Shown in pieces: positions 14,044 through 20,352 of a stretch of DNA of 37,342 nucleotides. Numbering within the stretch: position 1 is the first letter of the stretch; each line of letters opens with the position of its first letter. Source of the DNA: a virus; IMG/VR virus record IMGVR_UViG_3300005732_000056, positions 1 through 37,342 of that record. One strand, given 5' to 3'. Both the position numbers and the translations under genes were made by a program. A model generated the notes under the pieces. It did no database searches, was not told the origin of the DNA, and was given only the letters and a program-made list of their open reading frames with translations.

Positions 14044-14055
14044 TTATTCTAAAAT

Positions 14056-14085
14056 AAAAAGGGGGCCGCGTTGGTCCCTTTTTTT
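14056..14085 (+). terminator. Rho-independent terminator ending the recombination operon
   Basis: AAAAAGGGGGCC (14056-14067) pairs with GGTCCCTTTTT around GCGTT, including two G-U pairs, and runs into seven T. Confidence 0.85.
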
Positions 14086-14096
14086 ATCTTAATACT

Positions 14097-14306
14097 ATGG
14101 ACAAAAAACACGAAGTATTGAAATTTCTTAAAACCGTCGAATTCGCTACACTTAAAGAAATAGCTGAAGCGGTGCCGTTTTACTATTACCACAATACACA
14201 CAAATACGTCGGCGAAATACTTTCTAGGTTGGTTAAGCGCGGCTTGGTGTTTAGGATCAAAAAGGGCGTTTTTAAGATAAACCCAAACCAAAAAATACTA
14301 TTCTAA
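14097..14306 (+). CDS. Small winged-helix DNA-binding protein
   Basis: The 69-residue product has a winged-helix pattern over its whole length: HEVLKFLKTV, LKEIAEAVPFYYYH, then KYVGEILSRLVKRGLVFRIKKGVFKI as recognition helix and wing. It starts 12 bp after a terminator and overlaps the nuclease gene start by 1 bp. It may be a local repressor for the nuclease and replication genes. Family and role are inferred from fold pattern only. Confidence 0.65.
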   Translation: MDKKHEVLKFLKTVEFATLKEIAEAVPFYYYHNTHKYVGEILSRLVKRGLVFRIKKGVFKINPNQKILF

Positions 14307-14647
14307 TGAAACAAGAAGAACACATTCTTCAAAAGTCTTTCGTTCGTTGGTTTGACTACCAATATCCAAACCGACAACACCAGCTTTTCGCCGTTCCAAA
14401 TGGCGGCCAAAGAAACAAAAGTGTTGCCGCAAAACTGAAATATGAAGGCGTTCGCCGTGGCGTGTCTGACTTAATACTTATACACAATAGTAAAACGTAC
14501 TTTATAGAGGTAAAAACGCCCAAAGGCACGCAAAGCGACAACCAAAAAGAATTTGAACAATGTGTTGTAAAGCAAGGCTTTTTGTATATTATAATTAAAA
14601 CTTTTGAAGAATTTGAAAGCTTTATTGTTTCGATTCTTGGAAGATAA
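14306..14647 (+). CDS. VRR-NUC domain nuclease
   Basis: The product has 113 residues, a full stand-alone VRR-NUC domain. FAVPNGGQRNK, GVRRGVSDLILI (Asp55), YFIEVKTPKGTQS (Glu68, Lys70) and DNQKEFEQ (Gln80) are the family's PD-(D/E)XK motifs in order. Phage members act as Holliday-junction resolvases or structure-specific nucleases, here suiting resolution of recombination or replication branches. The start codon overlaps the stop of the winged-helix gene. Confidence 0.85.
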   Translation: MKQEEHILQKSFVRWFDYQYPNRQHQLFAVPNGGQRNKSVAAKLKYEGVRRGVSDLILIHNSKTYFIEVKTPKGTQSDNQKEFEQCVVKQGFLYIIIKTFEEFESFIVSILGR

Positions 14648-14700
14648 AATTGTTAATAACAAACGAATGTAAAATGTTAAATATATCCAAAACAAGCGGG

Positions 14701-14708
14701 TATATTTG
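14701..14708 (+). promoter_or_regulatory. Promoter of the replication module (-7 box)
   Basis: TATATTTG followed by CGCAAGCGAAACGAA repeats the core and the first transcribed bases of the minus-operon promoter. The -33 element is poor (TGTT at 14675-14678, spacing 22), which may mean a need for an activator. Transcription would start near 14712. Confidence 0.6.
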
Positions 14709-14710
14709 CG

Positions 14711-14806
14711 CAAGCGAAACGAATAAAAAAAGCAAGTAATAAAAACATTGGCCCCAATTGGTTGTTGTGGTTCGTTTCGCTACTTCTACCGACAACCGCC
14801 GGGGCC
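14711..14806 (+). promoter_or_regulatory. Structured leader RNA upstream of the replication genes
   Basis: GGCCCC (14750-14755) pairs with GGGGCC (14801-14806), and inside it GGTTGTTG (14760-14767) pairs with CGACAACC (14790-14797). The apical loop holds TTCGTTTCGCT (14771-14781), the exact complement of AGCGAAACGAA (14713-14723) at the very 5' end of the predicted transcript. The leader could therefore form a pseudoknot or switch between two folds. TTCTT follows the hairpin, so attenuation is possible. The first coding start is at 14822. Confidence 0.55.
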
Positions 14807-14821
14807 TTCTTATAAATAATA

Positions 14822-15493
14822 ATGGCAAAAGACAAAAAATCGTTCCTTTTATATAGTGATCTAATTCACACGGTTCAAAAATTACCGAACGAAACCGCTG
14901 GCGAATTATTCAAACACATTCTTCAGTATGTGAACGACCAAGACCCGGAAACCGATAATATTTTGGTTGAAATAGCATTTGAGCCAATTAAACAAGCTTT
15001 AAAACGTGACTTAGAAAAATACGAAAACAAGCGTTTGCAAAATTCGGAGAACGCAAAAAAGCGTTGGAACGCAAAAAAAAGCGAACCCATTAAAAAAGAT
15101 GCGACAGAAAGCGAACTTATGCGACCGCATACGAACGCACAAAACACAAAGCGAAGTGATACGAAACATACCGATAATGTTATTGATAATGATAATGTTA
15201 TTGATAATGATAATGTTATTGATCATTCTTCGAATGAGGGTTTAAAAACATACCGCGCCTTTAAGCATTTAAAAATAACAGTTGAAGAAGTTGAAAAACT
15301 AAAAGAAAACTATTCTATTGAACAAATTGACGAAACGTTGGACAATATCGAAAACTATAAAAAAAATAATAGTTACGTTTCTTTATTTGTTACCGCAAGA
15401 AGTTGGCTGAAGAAAGACTTCGGACAAAAAAGTAAACCTTCAGTTCTTCAGCGTGGACACGAAGCAATTGTAAAACCCAAAGTATTAGAATAA
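14822..15493 (+). CDS. DUF6291-type replication protein (putative initiator)
   Basis: The product has 223 residues. The first 85 match DUF6291: [37 protein letters not shown], then [17 protein letters not shown] and a basic [10 protein letters not shown] patch. This family heads replication modules of many phages and is taken to be an initiator or organiser. The middle is a polar linker encoded by 18-bp direct repeats ([13 protein letters not shown]). The C-terminal 80 residues ([36 protein letters not shown]) form helices ending in [10 protein letters not shown], common in replisome-organiser proteins. It precedes a DnaC-like loader, as lambda O precedes P. Confidence 0.68.
   Translation: MAKDKKSFLLYSDLIHTVQKLPNETAGELFKHILQYVNDQDPETDNILVEIAFEPIKQALKRDLEKYENKRLQNSENAKKRWNAKKSEPIKKDATESELMRPHTNAQNTKRSDTKHTDNVIDNDNVIDNDNVIDHSSNEGLKTYRAFKHLKITVEEVEKLKENYSIEQIDETLDNIENYKKNNSYVSLFVTARSWLKKDFGQKSKPSVLQRGHEAIVKPKVLE
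15173..15223 (+). repeat. 18-bp direct repeats within the initiator gene, candidate origin iterons
   Basis: GATAATGTTATTGATAAT occurs at 15173-15190 and 15191-15208, with a third copy of 15 bp at 15209-15223. The unit is AT-only apart from three G. Iterons inside the initiator gene are the lambda O arrangement. As a coding repeat they give only a low-complexity D/N/V/I linker, so selection at the DNA level is plausible. Confidence 0.6.
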
Positions 15494-16302
15494 TGAAAGA
15501 AACTAATGAAACAACGCAATTGAACGAACTGGTTGGTTCGGCTTTGCAAATGTACGGCCATTTACCAGCCGAAGAATTGAAGCGGTTCGGATATAAAAAG
15601 CCCGAAAACAACGTCGACGAAATGGCCGAAAATACTGCGGACTATTGGAACAAAATAAACAATATGCGGGTTCAAAAGACCTTAACCCGTGGCGGTCGCA
15701 ATGTTTTAATTAAGCAAACGCTTAATCGATTAGCACAACGCGACAATATAACCGAATTCATTCCTGACGAAAAGCAAATTGTTCTTATGAAGCATTTGAA
15801 CGAATACTTTATGGGAATATCAAAAGTCTTAACACCTGAAAAGGGTTTAATATTAATGGGTGACACTGGCGTCGGCAAAACGACAATATTAACGGCCTTT
15901 TTAAGTGTTCCTTATTGTAGTTTTTCGGACTTTGATTTAGTTGACTTCCGGGCCGCAAAATTCCGAAGTTGTATTTCAGTCATTCAAGACTATAACCGAA
16001 TAAAAAGAAGTAACGAAAACACCGATTGGTTGTCTGAAAACCTATTCGGCGACATATATTTTTCGGACCTAGGAAGCGAACCAACGCACGACTTCGCAAG
16101 AAAAGACGAAGAATCGTTAATGTCGAAGGTTATCGAACAAAGGTATTTACACAAAAGCGGGCGAACCTTCTTTTGTACAAACCTAAATCAAGACGAAATT
16201 GCCCGGAAGTATGGAAAAAGAATAAATTCACGTTTGGCGCAAATGTGTCACTTCATTGATTTAAACGAATCGGGTATTATTAAAGACTATAGAACGAAGT
16301 AA
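15493..16302 (+). CDS. DnaC-like AAA+ ATPase, putative helicase loader
   Basis: The product has 269 residues. It has Walker A GDTGVGKTT (residues 123-131), a Walker B strand DIYFSDLGSE (187-196), a sensor-1 FFCTNLNQDE and an Arg-finger region KRINSRLAQM, in the order found in DnaC/IstB proteins. The N-terminal 110 residues are a helical partner domain not recognised. Such ATPases place the replicative helicase on DNA at the origin, and since no helicase gene is found the host DnaB is the likely client. The start overlaps the previous stop by 1 bp (TAATG). Confidence 0.8.
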   Translation: MKETNETTQLNELVGSALQMYGHLPAEELKRFGYKKPENNVDEMAENTADYWNKINNMRVQKTLTRGGRNVLIKQTLNRLAQRDNITEFIPDEKQIVLMKHLNEYFMGISKVLTPEKGLILMGDTGVGKTTILTAFLSVPYCSFSDFDLVDFRAAKFRSCISVIQDYNRIKRSNENTDWLSENLFGDIYFSDLGSEPTHDFARKDEESLMSKVIEQRYLHKSGRTFFCTNLNQDEIARKYGKRINSRLAQMCHFIDLNESGIIKDYRTK

Positions 16303-16680
16303 ATGACATCAACAAATAAAATATACCAAGCCGTCGCCGAAGTTGTTGGCGTGGACGCTGAAGAACTAAAAAACAACACTTGCGGAAAAAGTGCGCGCCA
16401 CTGCGTTCGTTATTTCTTAGTTAAAAAGACGATATTCAACCGGGCCGAAATTGCCCGGCAAATAGGCGTTAAACCTAACGCAATAAAAACTTCGGTTTTA
16501 AAGTGGTCCGAATTGGTACAAACCGACGCAACGATCCGGGCGACACACAACGCGGTCGCTCAAACTTTGAAAGGTGTTATTGTAACCGATTTTTCTGAAG
16601 ATAAAAGCCGACGCTTCTTTACACAAAAAGACCTTAATGAACACCTTCGGGCGAAATTCAATATTGAAATTATTACATAA
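16303..16680 (+). CDS. DnaA domain IV-like DNA-binding protein
   Basis: The product has 125 residues. Residues about 5-90 follow the C-terminal DNA-binding domain of DnaA: IYQAVAEVVGVDAEEL, then SARHCVRYFLVKKTI (position of the basic helix), FNRAEIARQIGVKPNAIKTSVLKW (HTH, with PNAIKTSV in place of the DHSTV signature), and DATIRATHNAVAQTL as the last helix. There is no AAA+ domain. It starts 0 bp after the DnaC-like ATPase gene, so the two could together act like a split DnaA. The C-terminal 35 residues are unknown. A simple transcription regulator is the alternative. Confidence 0.6.
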   Translation: MTSTNKIYQAVAEVVGVDAEELKNNTCGKSARHCVRYFLVKKTIFNRAEIARQIGVKPNAIKTSVLKWSELVQTDATIRATHNAVAQTLKGVIVTDFSEDKSRRFFTQKDLNEHLRAKFNIEIIT

Positions 16681-16684
16681 CCGC

Positions 16685-16714
16685 TTGTTTATATCAAATA
16701 ACGACCTATCTTTG
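16685..16714 (+). promoter_or_regulatory. Promoter, first copy of a duplicated 35-bp element
   Basis: TTG (16685-16687), 19 bp, TATCTTTG (16707-16714). The 35 bases from 16684 match those from 18126 with one mismatch. The next gene's ATG at 16719 is 5 bp beyond the box, so its mRNA would be almost leaderless. Confidence 0.75.
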
Positions 16715-16718
16715 TGTT

Positions 16719-17252
16719 ATGAATAACGCAGAAAACAACACTAAAAGCTTAATCGATCAACTTAAAATTGAAACGGTTGAATTAAAAAACGCATATATCG
16801 CGCGCACGAAGGAATTCACAAACGCGGAATACAATAGAATTGTAGAACGAAAAAATTGGAGTGCGAAAGAATGGTGTGAACTTTTGGGTTTAGAACCATT
16901 AAAAAACGCAAACGGCAAATATTCATTTCCTAAAAACTTTTTTAATACTTCAGATTCAAGAAAACACTTTAAACTAGAAGCTGAAGCTTTTCGTGTTGCA
17001 AGTAAAACGCAAGCGCAACACCTAGAAGTCGCTATTTCTGACGCTGAAAAACATTTCGCCGGATCAATTGAAAAGCTAGCGCTTAGAGTAATAAAAAAGG
17101 GGCTTAATTTAGGTTCGTTTAAAATGCAATCTACTTATTTAGACCCCAATATGTCGACCGTGATAACTGACGGTAAAATAACCGTTCGCGCATATACGAT
17201 AATTGCCGGCGGTCCTATTCAAAAGCCGCACTATAGATATTTAGTTAAATAA
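16719..17252 (+). CDS. Hypothetical protein, probably translated from a leaderless mRNA
   Basis: The product has 177 residues. The N-terminal half is helical (SLIDQLKIETVELKNAYIART, EYNRIVERKNWSAKEWCELLGL). The C-terminal part is strand-rich, with a KMQSTYLDPNMSTVITDGKI segment and an ending ...YRYLVK. No family is recognised. The ATG lies at the predicted transcription start of a strong promoter, and no alternative ATG with a normal leader occurs within the first 100 residues. It could act in early takeover, which is inferred only from the promoter type. Confidence 0.6.
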   Translation: MNNAENNTKSLIDQLKIETVELKNAYIARTKEFTNAEYNRIVERKNWSAKEWCELLGLEPLKNANGKYSFPKNFFNTSDSRKHFKLEAEAFRVASKTQAQHLEVAISDAEKHFAGSIEKLALRVIKKGLNLGSFKMQSTYLDPNMSTVITDGKITVRAYTIIAGGPIQKPHYRYLVK

Positions 17253-17254
17253 TT

Positions 17255-17491
17255 ATGCCAAACACACACACAAACGAAGACAAGCCCGTAAGGGCGACAA
17301 CGGTACACGGTGAAGTTTTATCTGCCAGTGTAGACGTTTTTATCTTAGACAAAGCCGCGCCGCCAAGGGTCGGATATTACGACTATAATTTGGAACGGTG
17401 GTTCTTTTATGACGAAGAAGAATATAACAATTGGGCCTTTGTTTGGATTTACGTCCCTTCGGAAATGGTCGAAAAGTTAAAAACGCTTTGA
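17255..17491 (+). CDS. Small hypothetical protein
   Basis: The product has 78 residues, acidic and aromatic-rich (VGYYDYNLERWFFYDEEEYNNWAFVWIYVPSEM), with the pattern of many short phage proteins of unknown role. No motif is recognised. It lies 2 bp after the preceding gene, so the two are co-translated. Confidence 0.5.
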   Translation: MPNTHTNEDKPVRATTVHGEVLSASVDVFILDKAAPPRVGYYDYNLERWFFYDEEEYNNWAFVWIYVPSEMVEKLKTL

Positions 17492-17502
17492 TTGTTCATA
17501 TA

Positions 17503-17586
17503 TTGAATTTTGCCGCTGGCGCCTTAATTGGTGCGATATTGTGGTGTATTGTAGAATTAATAAAAATGATAATTAAAAATGATTGA
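17503..17586 (+). CDS. Possible 27-residue membrane peptide
   Basis: A short frame beginning TTG at 17503 (or ATT at 17491, overlapping the previous stop) reads NFAAGALIGAILWCIVEL then IKMIIKND. This is one clear membrane helix with a basic end. It overlaps the next gene by 8 bp, which fits the compact operon. There is no ATG start, so this is tentative. Small membrane peptides are common in phage accessory regions. Confidence 0.35.
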   Translation: MNFAAGALIGAILWCIVELIKMIIKND

Positions 17587-17773
17587 CAACAAACCGCCGA
17601 CAAGGCTTAAAAACACAATTAAAGCCATTAAAGCCATTAAAGCCACTGAAGGGCAAAGCGGAACGATAGAGTGTCCACAATGCAAAGGTTCTATTCTATG
17701 GCGCAAGAATGGCGACAACGGCCATATTTGGGGCCGGTGCAACTTGAAGGGGTGTTTAGATTGGAATGAATAA
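17579..17773 (+). CDS. Small zinc-ribbon-like protein
   Basis: The product has 64 residues. Two Cys pairs, CPQC and CNLKGC, separated by 17 residues with aromatic and Gly positions (LWRKNG, HIWGRC), indicate a small zinc ribbon. The N-terminus is encoded by 9-bp repeats giving IKAIKAIKAT. Such proteins bind nucleic acid or partner proteins. It is the last gene before a 400-bp noncoding stretch with a tRNA. Confidence 0.6.
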   Translation: MIDNKPPTRLKNTIKAIKAIKATEGQSGTIECPQCKGSILWRKNGDNGHIWGRCNLKGCLDWNE

Positions 17774-17858
17774 GAATTTGACAAACCGGGGGCCGGGGGC
17801 CGCGTGCTTTTAAGCTGCGTTTATATTTGTACTGCGTAGACGCTTCGCCCGGTGTCGG

Positions 17859-17889
17859 TTTGTTATTTGTGTAATAAAATATACTTTTG
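17859..17889 (+). promoter_or_regulatory. tRNA promoter
   Basis: TTTG (17859-17862), exactly 19 bp, TACTTTTG (17882-17889). The predicted transcription start falls at about 17893, the first base of the tRNA, so the 5' end may need little or no RNase P trimming. Confidence 0.8.
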
Positions 17890-17892
17890 CGC

Positions 17893-17965
17893 CGCGCGGT
17901 GGTGTAGCGGTTAACATAGCGGATTCATAACCCGCAGATCATTGGTTCGAACCCAATTCGCGCAA
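17893..17965 (+). tRNA. tRNA-Met (anticodon CAT), initiator-like acceptor
   Basis: A 73-nt cloverleaf fits. Acceptor CGCGCGG pairs with TCGCGCA except for the first pair, which is C1-A72, the mark of bacterial initiator tRNA. D stem GTGT/ACAT with loop AGCGGTTA. Anticodon stem GCGGA/CCCGC (last pair A-C) with loop TTCATAA. Variable loop AGATC. T stem ATTGG/CCAAT with loop TTCGAAC. Discriminator A73 is followed by CAACA, so CCA is not encoded. The D stem pair T11-A24 is elongator-like, and only two of the three initiator G-C pairs are present in the anticodon stem. A lysidine-modified Ile tRNA is another possibility for CAT. Confidence 0.82.
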
Positions 17966-18080
17966 CAACAACACAAACGAAGCTTGTGAATTTTCCGAAC
18001 AATTCGGCGTCGCGTTTTTAATCTCTTTTCGAAATAAACGGCGCCGGGTTTAAGGTTCTGAAGCAAGCACTGGAAACCAA

Positions 18081-18112
18081 GGGGCGACAACTTATTCGAC
18101 GCCCCTTTTTTT
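18081..18112 (+). terminator. Rho-independent terminator of the tRNA unit
   Basis: GGGGCG (18081-18086) pairs with CGCCCC (18100-18105), followed by seven T. Confidence 0.88.
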
Positions 18113-18126
18113 ATTCAAAAAAATTC

Positions 18127-18156
18127 TTGTTTATATCAAATAACAACCTATCTTTG
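18127..18156 (+). promoter_or_regulatory. Promoter, second copy of the duplicated 35-bp element
   Basis: TTG (18127-18129), 19 bp, TATCTTTG (18149-18156), identical in 34 of 35 bases to the copy at 16684. The leader to the ATG at 18181 is about 20 nt and includes AAAAAGGAATAATAATT. Confidence 0.8.
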
Positions 18157-18180
18157 TGTTGTTAAAAAGGAATAATAATT

Positions 18181-18459
18181 ATGAAAACAACGAAAAAAGA
18201 CAGATATGCAACCGCTAATAATATTAACATTGGCGACACCGTAGAATTTTTACAAATACCCTACTACACGGAAGATTTAAGAATGTTTTGGGTATCTAGG
18301 ACGGTTGAAAATATAAAACTATCAGAAACGGGTAAAAGGGTTACTGTAAGTTTTACTGATGGGCATTACGTTTCGAATATTGGACCAAACACGCCGTTTT
18401 GTGACATTACTGACAAGTTTATGAAACGAATGGAAAAAGAAAGGGGCTGGCGAAATTAA
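18181..18459 (+). CDS. Small beta-rich hypothetical protein
   Basis: The product has 92 residues. NINIGDTVEFLQIPY, FWVSRTVENIKLSETGKRVTVSF and YVSNIGPNTPFCDIT suggest an SH3-like beta barrel with a basic C-terminal helix (KFMKRMEKERGW). No family is named. It is the first gene after a strong promoter, the place of an early, highly expressed product. Confidence 0.55.
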   Translation: MKTTKKDRYATANNINIGDTVEFLQIPYYTEDLRMFWVSRTVENIKLSETGKRVTVSFTDGHYVSNIGPNTPFCDITDKFMKRMEKERGWRN

Positions 18460-18496
18460 AATAACTTTAACCTATAAAAATATAAATAAGCAAGCA

Positions 18497-18733
18497 ATGA
18501 ATAATAAAAAACGTAAAGATTTAAGCGCCGCCGTCGATCTAATTAAGCAAGCGCTTATTCAAATTGAAGAAATTCAAATTGAAGAACAAGACGGTTTTGA
18601 CAATTTGCCGGAAGGTTTACAAGAAAGCGAAAAAGGCGAACAAATGGAACGCCACGCCGAAACAATTCAAGACGTATTCGACGAAATTGAACAACAAATT
18701 GATATTTTAGAATCTGAAGTAATAGAATTATAG
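18497..18733 (+). CDS. Small acidic coiled-coil protein
   Basis: The product has 78 residues, almost entirely helical and acidic, with heptad-like spacing (LIKQALIQIEEIQIEEQ, ETIQDVFDEIEQQIDILESEVIEL). It is likely a small oligomeric or partner-binding protein of unknown role. It lies 2 bp before the next gene. Confidence 0.55.
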   Translation: MNNKKRKDLSAAVDLIKQALIQIEEIQIEEQDGFDNLPEGLQESEKGEQMERHAETIQDVFDEIEQQIDILESEVIEL

Positions 18734-18735
18734 TA

Positions 18736-19272
18736 ATGAATAATAAAGATCAAAAAACACGAAAATTATCTTTTAAGACACACGTTCCGAACCTTTTAAA
18801 AGAAATTACCGACAACGCTATAGGCGCGTCTAAAGGAATGGGCGTTTTGTTTGTTCCTATGAACCAGTTTCGAATACATTTGGTTCATTTGGCGCAATGT
18901 GCAGCCGAAATAAACAACCCGGAATTGAATCTTATTATGTGTCAAATGACACTATACGATCAGGTTGACCCGCAAAGCGCAAACTACCAAGAAGGGCTTT
19001 TTGAAGAAGTGCAAAAGCAAGCGAAAATATATCGAGAACAAAAAAAGTCTGAAGAAGCCGCTGGTGACAAAAAACCGTCTTTTCGTGAAGAAGTGTTGTC
19101 TGCGTTCGCTGGCTACGTAACAAGCGAAGGTTGTTCTTGTTGTGCGGACGAAAAGAAACACGCGAAATATGAAAATAAGCTTGGCGAACTTTTGGACGCC
19201 GAAAAATGTGAAGACGGAAGCGGCTTCGATTGGTTTAAAATAGTAAGAGAAGACGAAAATGGAAAGAAATAA
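18736..19272 (+). CDS. Hypothetical protein with Cys cluster
   Basis: The product has 178 residues. The N-terminal 90 are helical (NLLKEITDNAIGASKG, FRIHLVHLAQCAAEINNPELNLIMCQM). A lysine-rich linker follows, then FREEVLSAFAGYVTSEGCSCCADEKKHAKYENK. The CSCC motif with a nearby His could bind metal. No family is recognised. The 3' end overlaps the next gene by 14 bp. Confidence 0.55.
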   Translation: MNNKDQKTRKLSFKTHVPNLLKEITDNAIGASKGMGVLFVPMNQFRIHLVHLAQCAAEINNPELNLIMCQMTLYDQVDPQSANYQEGLFEEVQKQAKIYREQKKSEEAAGDKKPSFREEVLSAFAGYVTSEGCSCCADEKKHAKYENKLGELLDAEKCEDGSGFDWFKIVREDENGKK

Positions 19273-19462
19273 CATAATTGTATTAAGTAGCGGAACAAGC
19301 GTTGAAACTTGGGGTTCTTTGGCTGAAATATGTCGTGAATACGATCTTGTATTCAACACACTTTCGCGTAAGAAATACCCATTCGAACACCGGGGCGTCT
19401 TGTTTACGCGCACCGAATACCGAAAGAAGTCCGGTTTAATTAAATTAAAGGCAATCAAATGA
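19259..19462 (+). CDS. Small conserved phage protein
   Basis: The product has 67 residues. The pattern TWGSLAEICREYDLVFNTLSRKKYPFEHRGVLFTR resembles short Bacteroidota phage proteins with W-x-S-L...PY/F-x-T-L...PF-x-y-x-G, which look like small DNA-binding folds. It overlaps both neighbours, the downstream one by ATGA. The function is unknown. Confidence 0.55.
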   Translation: MERNNIIVLSSGTSVETWGSLAEICREYDLVFNTLSRKKYPFEHRGVLFTRTEYRKKSGLIKLKAIK

Positions 19463-19908
19463 AAGGAACTACATTTAAAGGAACGGTAGATTTTGTATTG
19501 AAGACAATCAAAGCCAATGATAGGGGTTTATTCTTATTCGTTGACCAAGTTGAGGCAATCGCACAACTAGAAGCAAGCCAACCAATACTAGGGCATTTTA
19601 TCAGATGTGATTTAGAGGGTAATCCGTTGGAGCAGCCGAAGGCGTGGGGTATTTATTGTTATGCAGACATAGACGACACAATACAAAAGAAGTTAAAACC
19701 AATAGACATTGAATTGTGCAAAGCCTACCAAGAAGCAGAAGCAAGGGTATTGTGGGAAGGTGATTTCAAATGGTATAAAACGGGGGATAATCGCTATGGT
19801 CTAATAATTTACACACATAATAGAGAGCGTAAATTTTCAGTAGACTTTAGTAAAACCTACTCCGACCTAAAAGACAAGGGGTTAATATTCAAGAATGATT
19901 TGCTATGA
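19459..19908 (+). CDS. Hypothetical protein with unusual codon use
   Basis: The product has 149 residues and is soluble (GTVDFVLKTIKANDRGLFLFVDQ, ILGHFIRCDLEGNPLEQPKAWGIYCYADIDD). No family is recognised. Its codons differ visibly from neighbouring genes: several GAG for Glu and AGA/AGG for Arg, where the rest of the genome uses almost only GAA and CGN. This suggests recent acquisition, although ATGA overlaps on both sides show it is fully integrated in the operon. Confidence 0.55.
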   Translation: MKGTTFKGTVDFVLKTIKANDRGLFLFVDQVEAIAQLEASQPILGHFIRCDLEGNPLEQPKAWGIYCYADIDDTIQKKLKPIDIELCKAYQEAEARVLWEGDFKWYKTGDNRYGLIIYTHNRERKFSVDFSKTYSDLKDKGLIFKNDLL

Positions 19909-20348
19909 GTAGCTACAGTTTCATAAGAAACCTATTTAAAAACAAGACAACAAAGAATCGTGAAAACAAGCGAAAGGAAATAATGTCTTTAAGGGTTGGC
20001 GACATTGTAATCATAGGCAAAAGCCCCCGATTAATTAGACGAATTAGGGTTGTAAAAAATAGGAATGGCAAAGAAATGAAACACTTCTATTTTGCAAAAA
20101 AGAAAAGAAGCCAATACCCCGACGCATATACTTCGTATAATGTAAACGATATGGACCGGGTGTTCAATGGCTTGGTTAAACGTGGCGTCAAATTAATCAA
20201 CACGAAAGAAGAAGCTGCCGTTCAATACTCTATTAACGCGGATTTGTGCGGCAATACTAAAGGGGGCGGCAAGCGTGTCGAACACATTAAAAGCGCCAAG
20301 AAATACGGATTGTATGCAAGCCAAGAACAAGCCGTTCGTTTTAAATAA
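19905..20348 (+). CDS. Hypothetical basic protein
   Basis: The product has 147 residues from the ATG overlapping the preceding stop; a later ATG at 19983 (MSLRVGDIV) is a credible alternative start. The core LRVGDIVIIGKSPRLIRRIRVVKN, then KHFYFAKKKRSQYPDAYTSYNVND is strand-rich and basic. The C-terminal third (VQYSINADLCGNTKGGGKRVEHIKSAKKYGLYASQEQAV) resembles peptides with an A-x-K-Y-G-L helix. No family is named. Confidence 0.5.
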   Translation: MSSYSFIRNLFKNKTTKNRENKRKEIMSLRVGDIVIIGKSPRLIRRIRVVKNRNGKEMKHFYFAKKKRSQYPDAYTSYNVNDMDRVFNGLVKRGVKLINTKEEAAVQYSINADLCGNTKGGGKRVEHIKSAKKYGLYASQEQAVRFK

Positions 20349-20352
20349 TGCT

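Larger units (their letters stand above)
17774..18180 (+). other. Noncoding region with promoter, tRNA and terminator
   Basis: No protein gene is visible in these 407 bases. They hold a GC-rich stretch with a doubled GGGGGCC (17789-17803), an isolated TATATTTG (17822-17829) without a -33 partner, and the tRNA unit described separately. About 115 bases of unassigned transcript follow the tRNA, including a hairpin CCGAA-CAA-TTCGG at 17995-18007, then a terminator and the next promoter. The 17966-18080 part may be a trailer processed from the tRNA or a small RNA. Confidence 0.6.

Noticed and set aside
17822-17829. TATATTTG as a second promoter in the tRNA region
   Set aside because: No TTTG or TTG lies at the required distance upstream, and no gene or structured RNA obviously begins after it.
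17966-18080. Second tRNA after tRNA(CAT)
   Set aside because: No T-loop or acceptor pairing can be drawn. Only a short CCGAA/TTCGG hairpin is visible.
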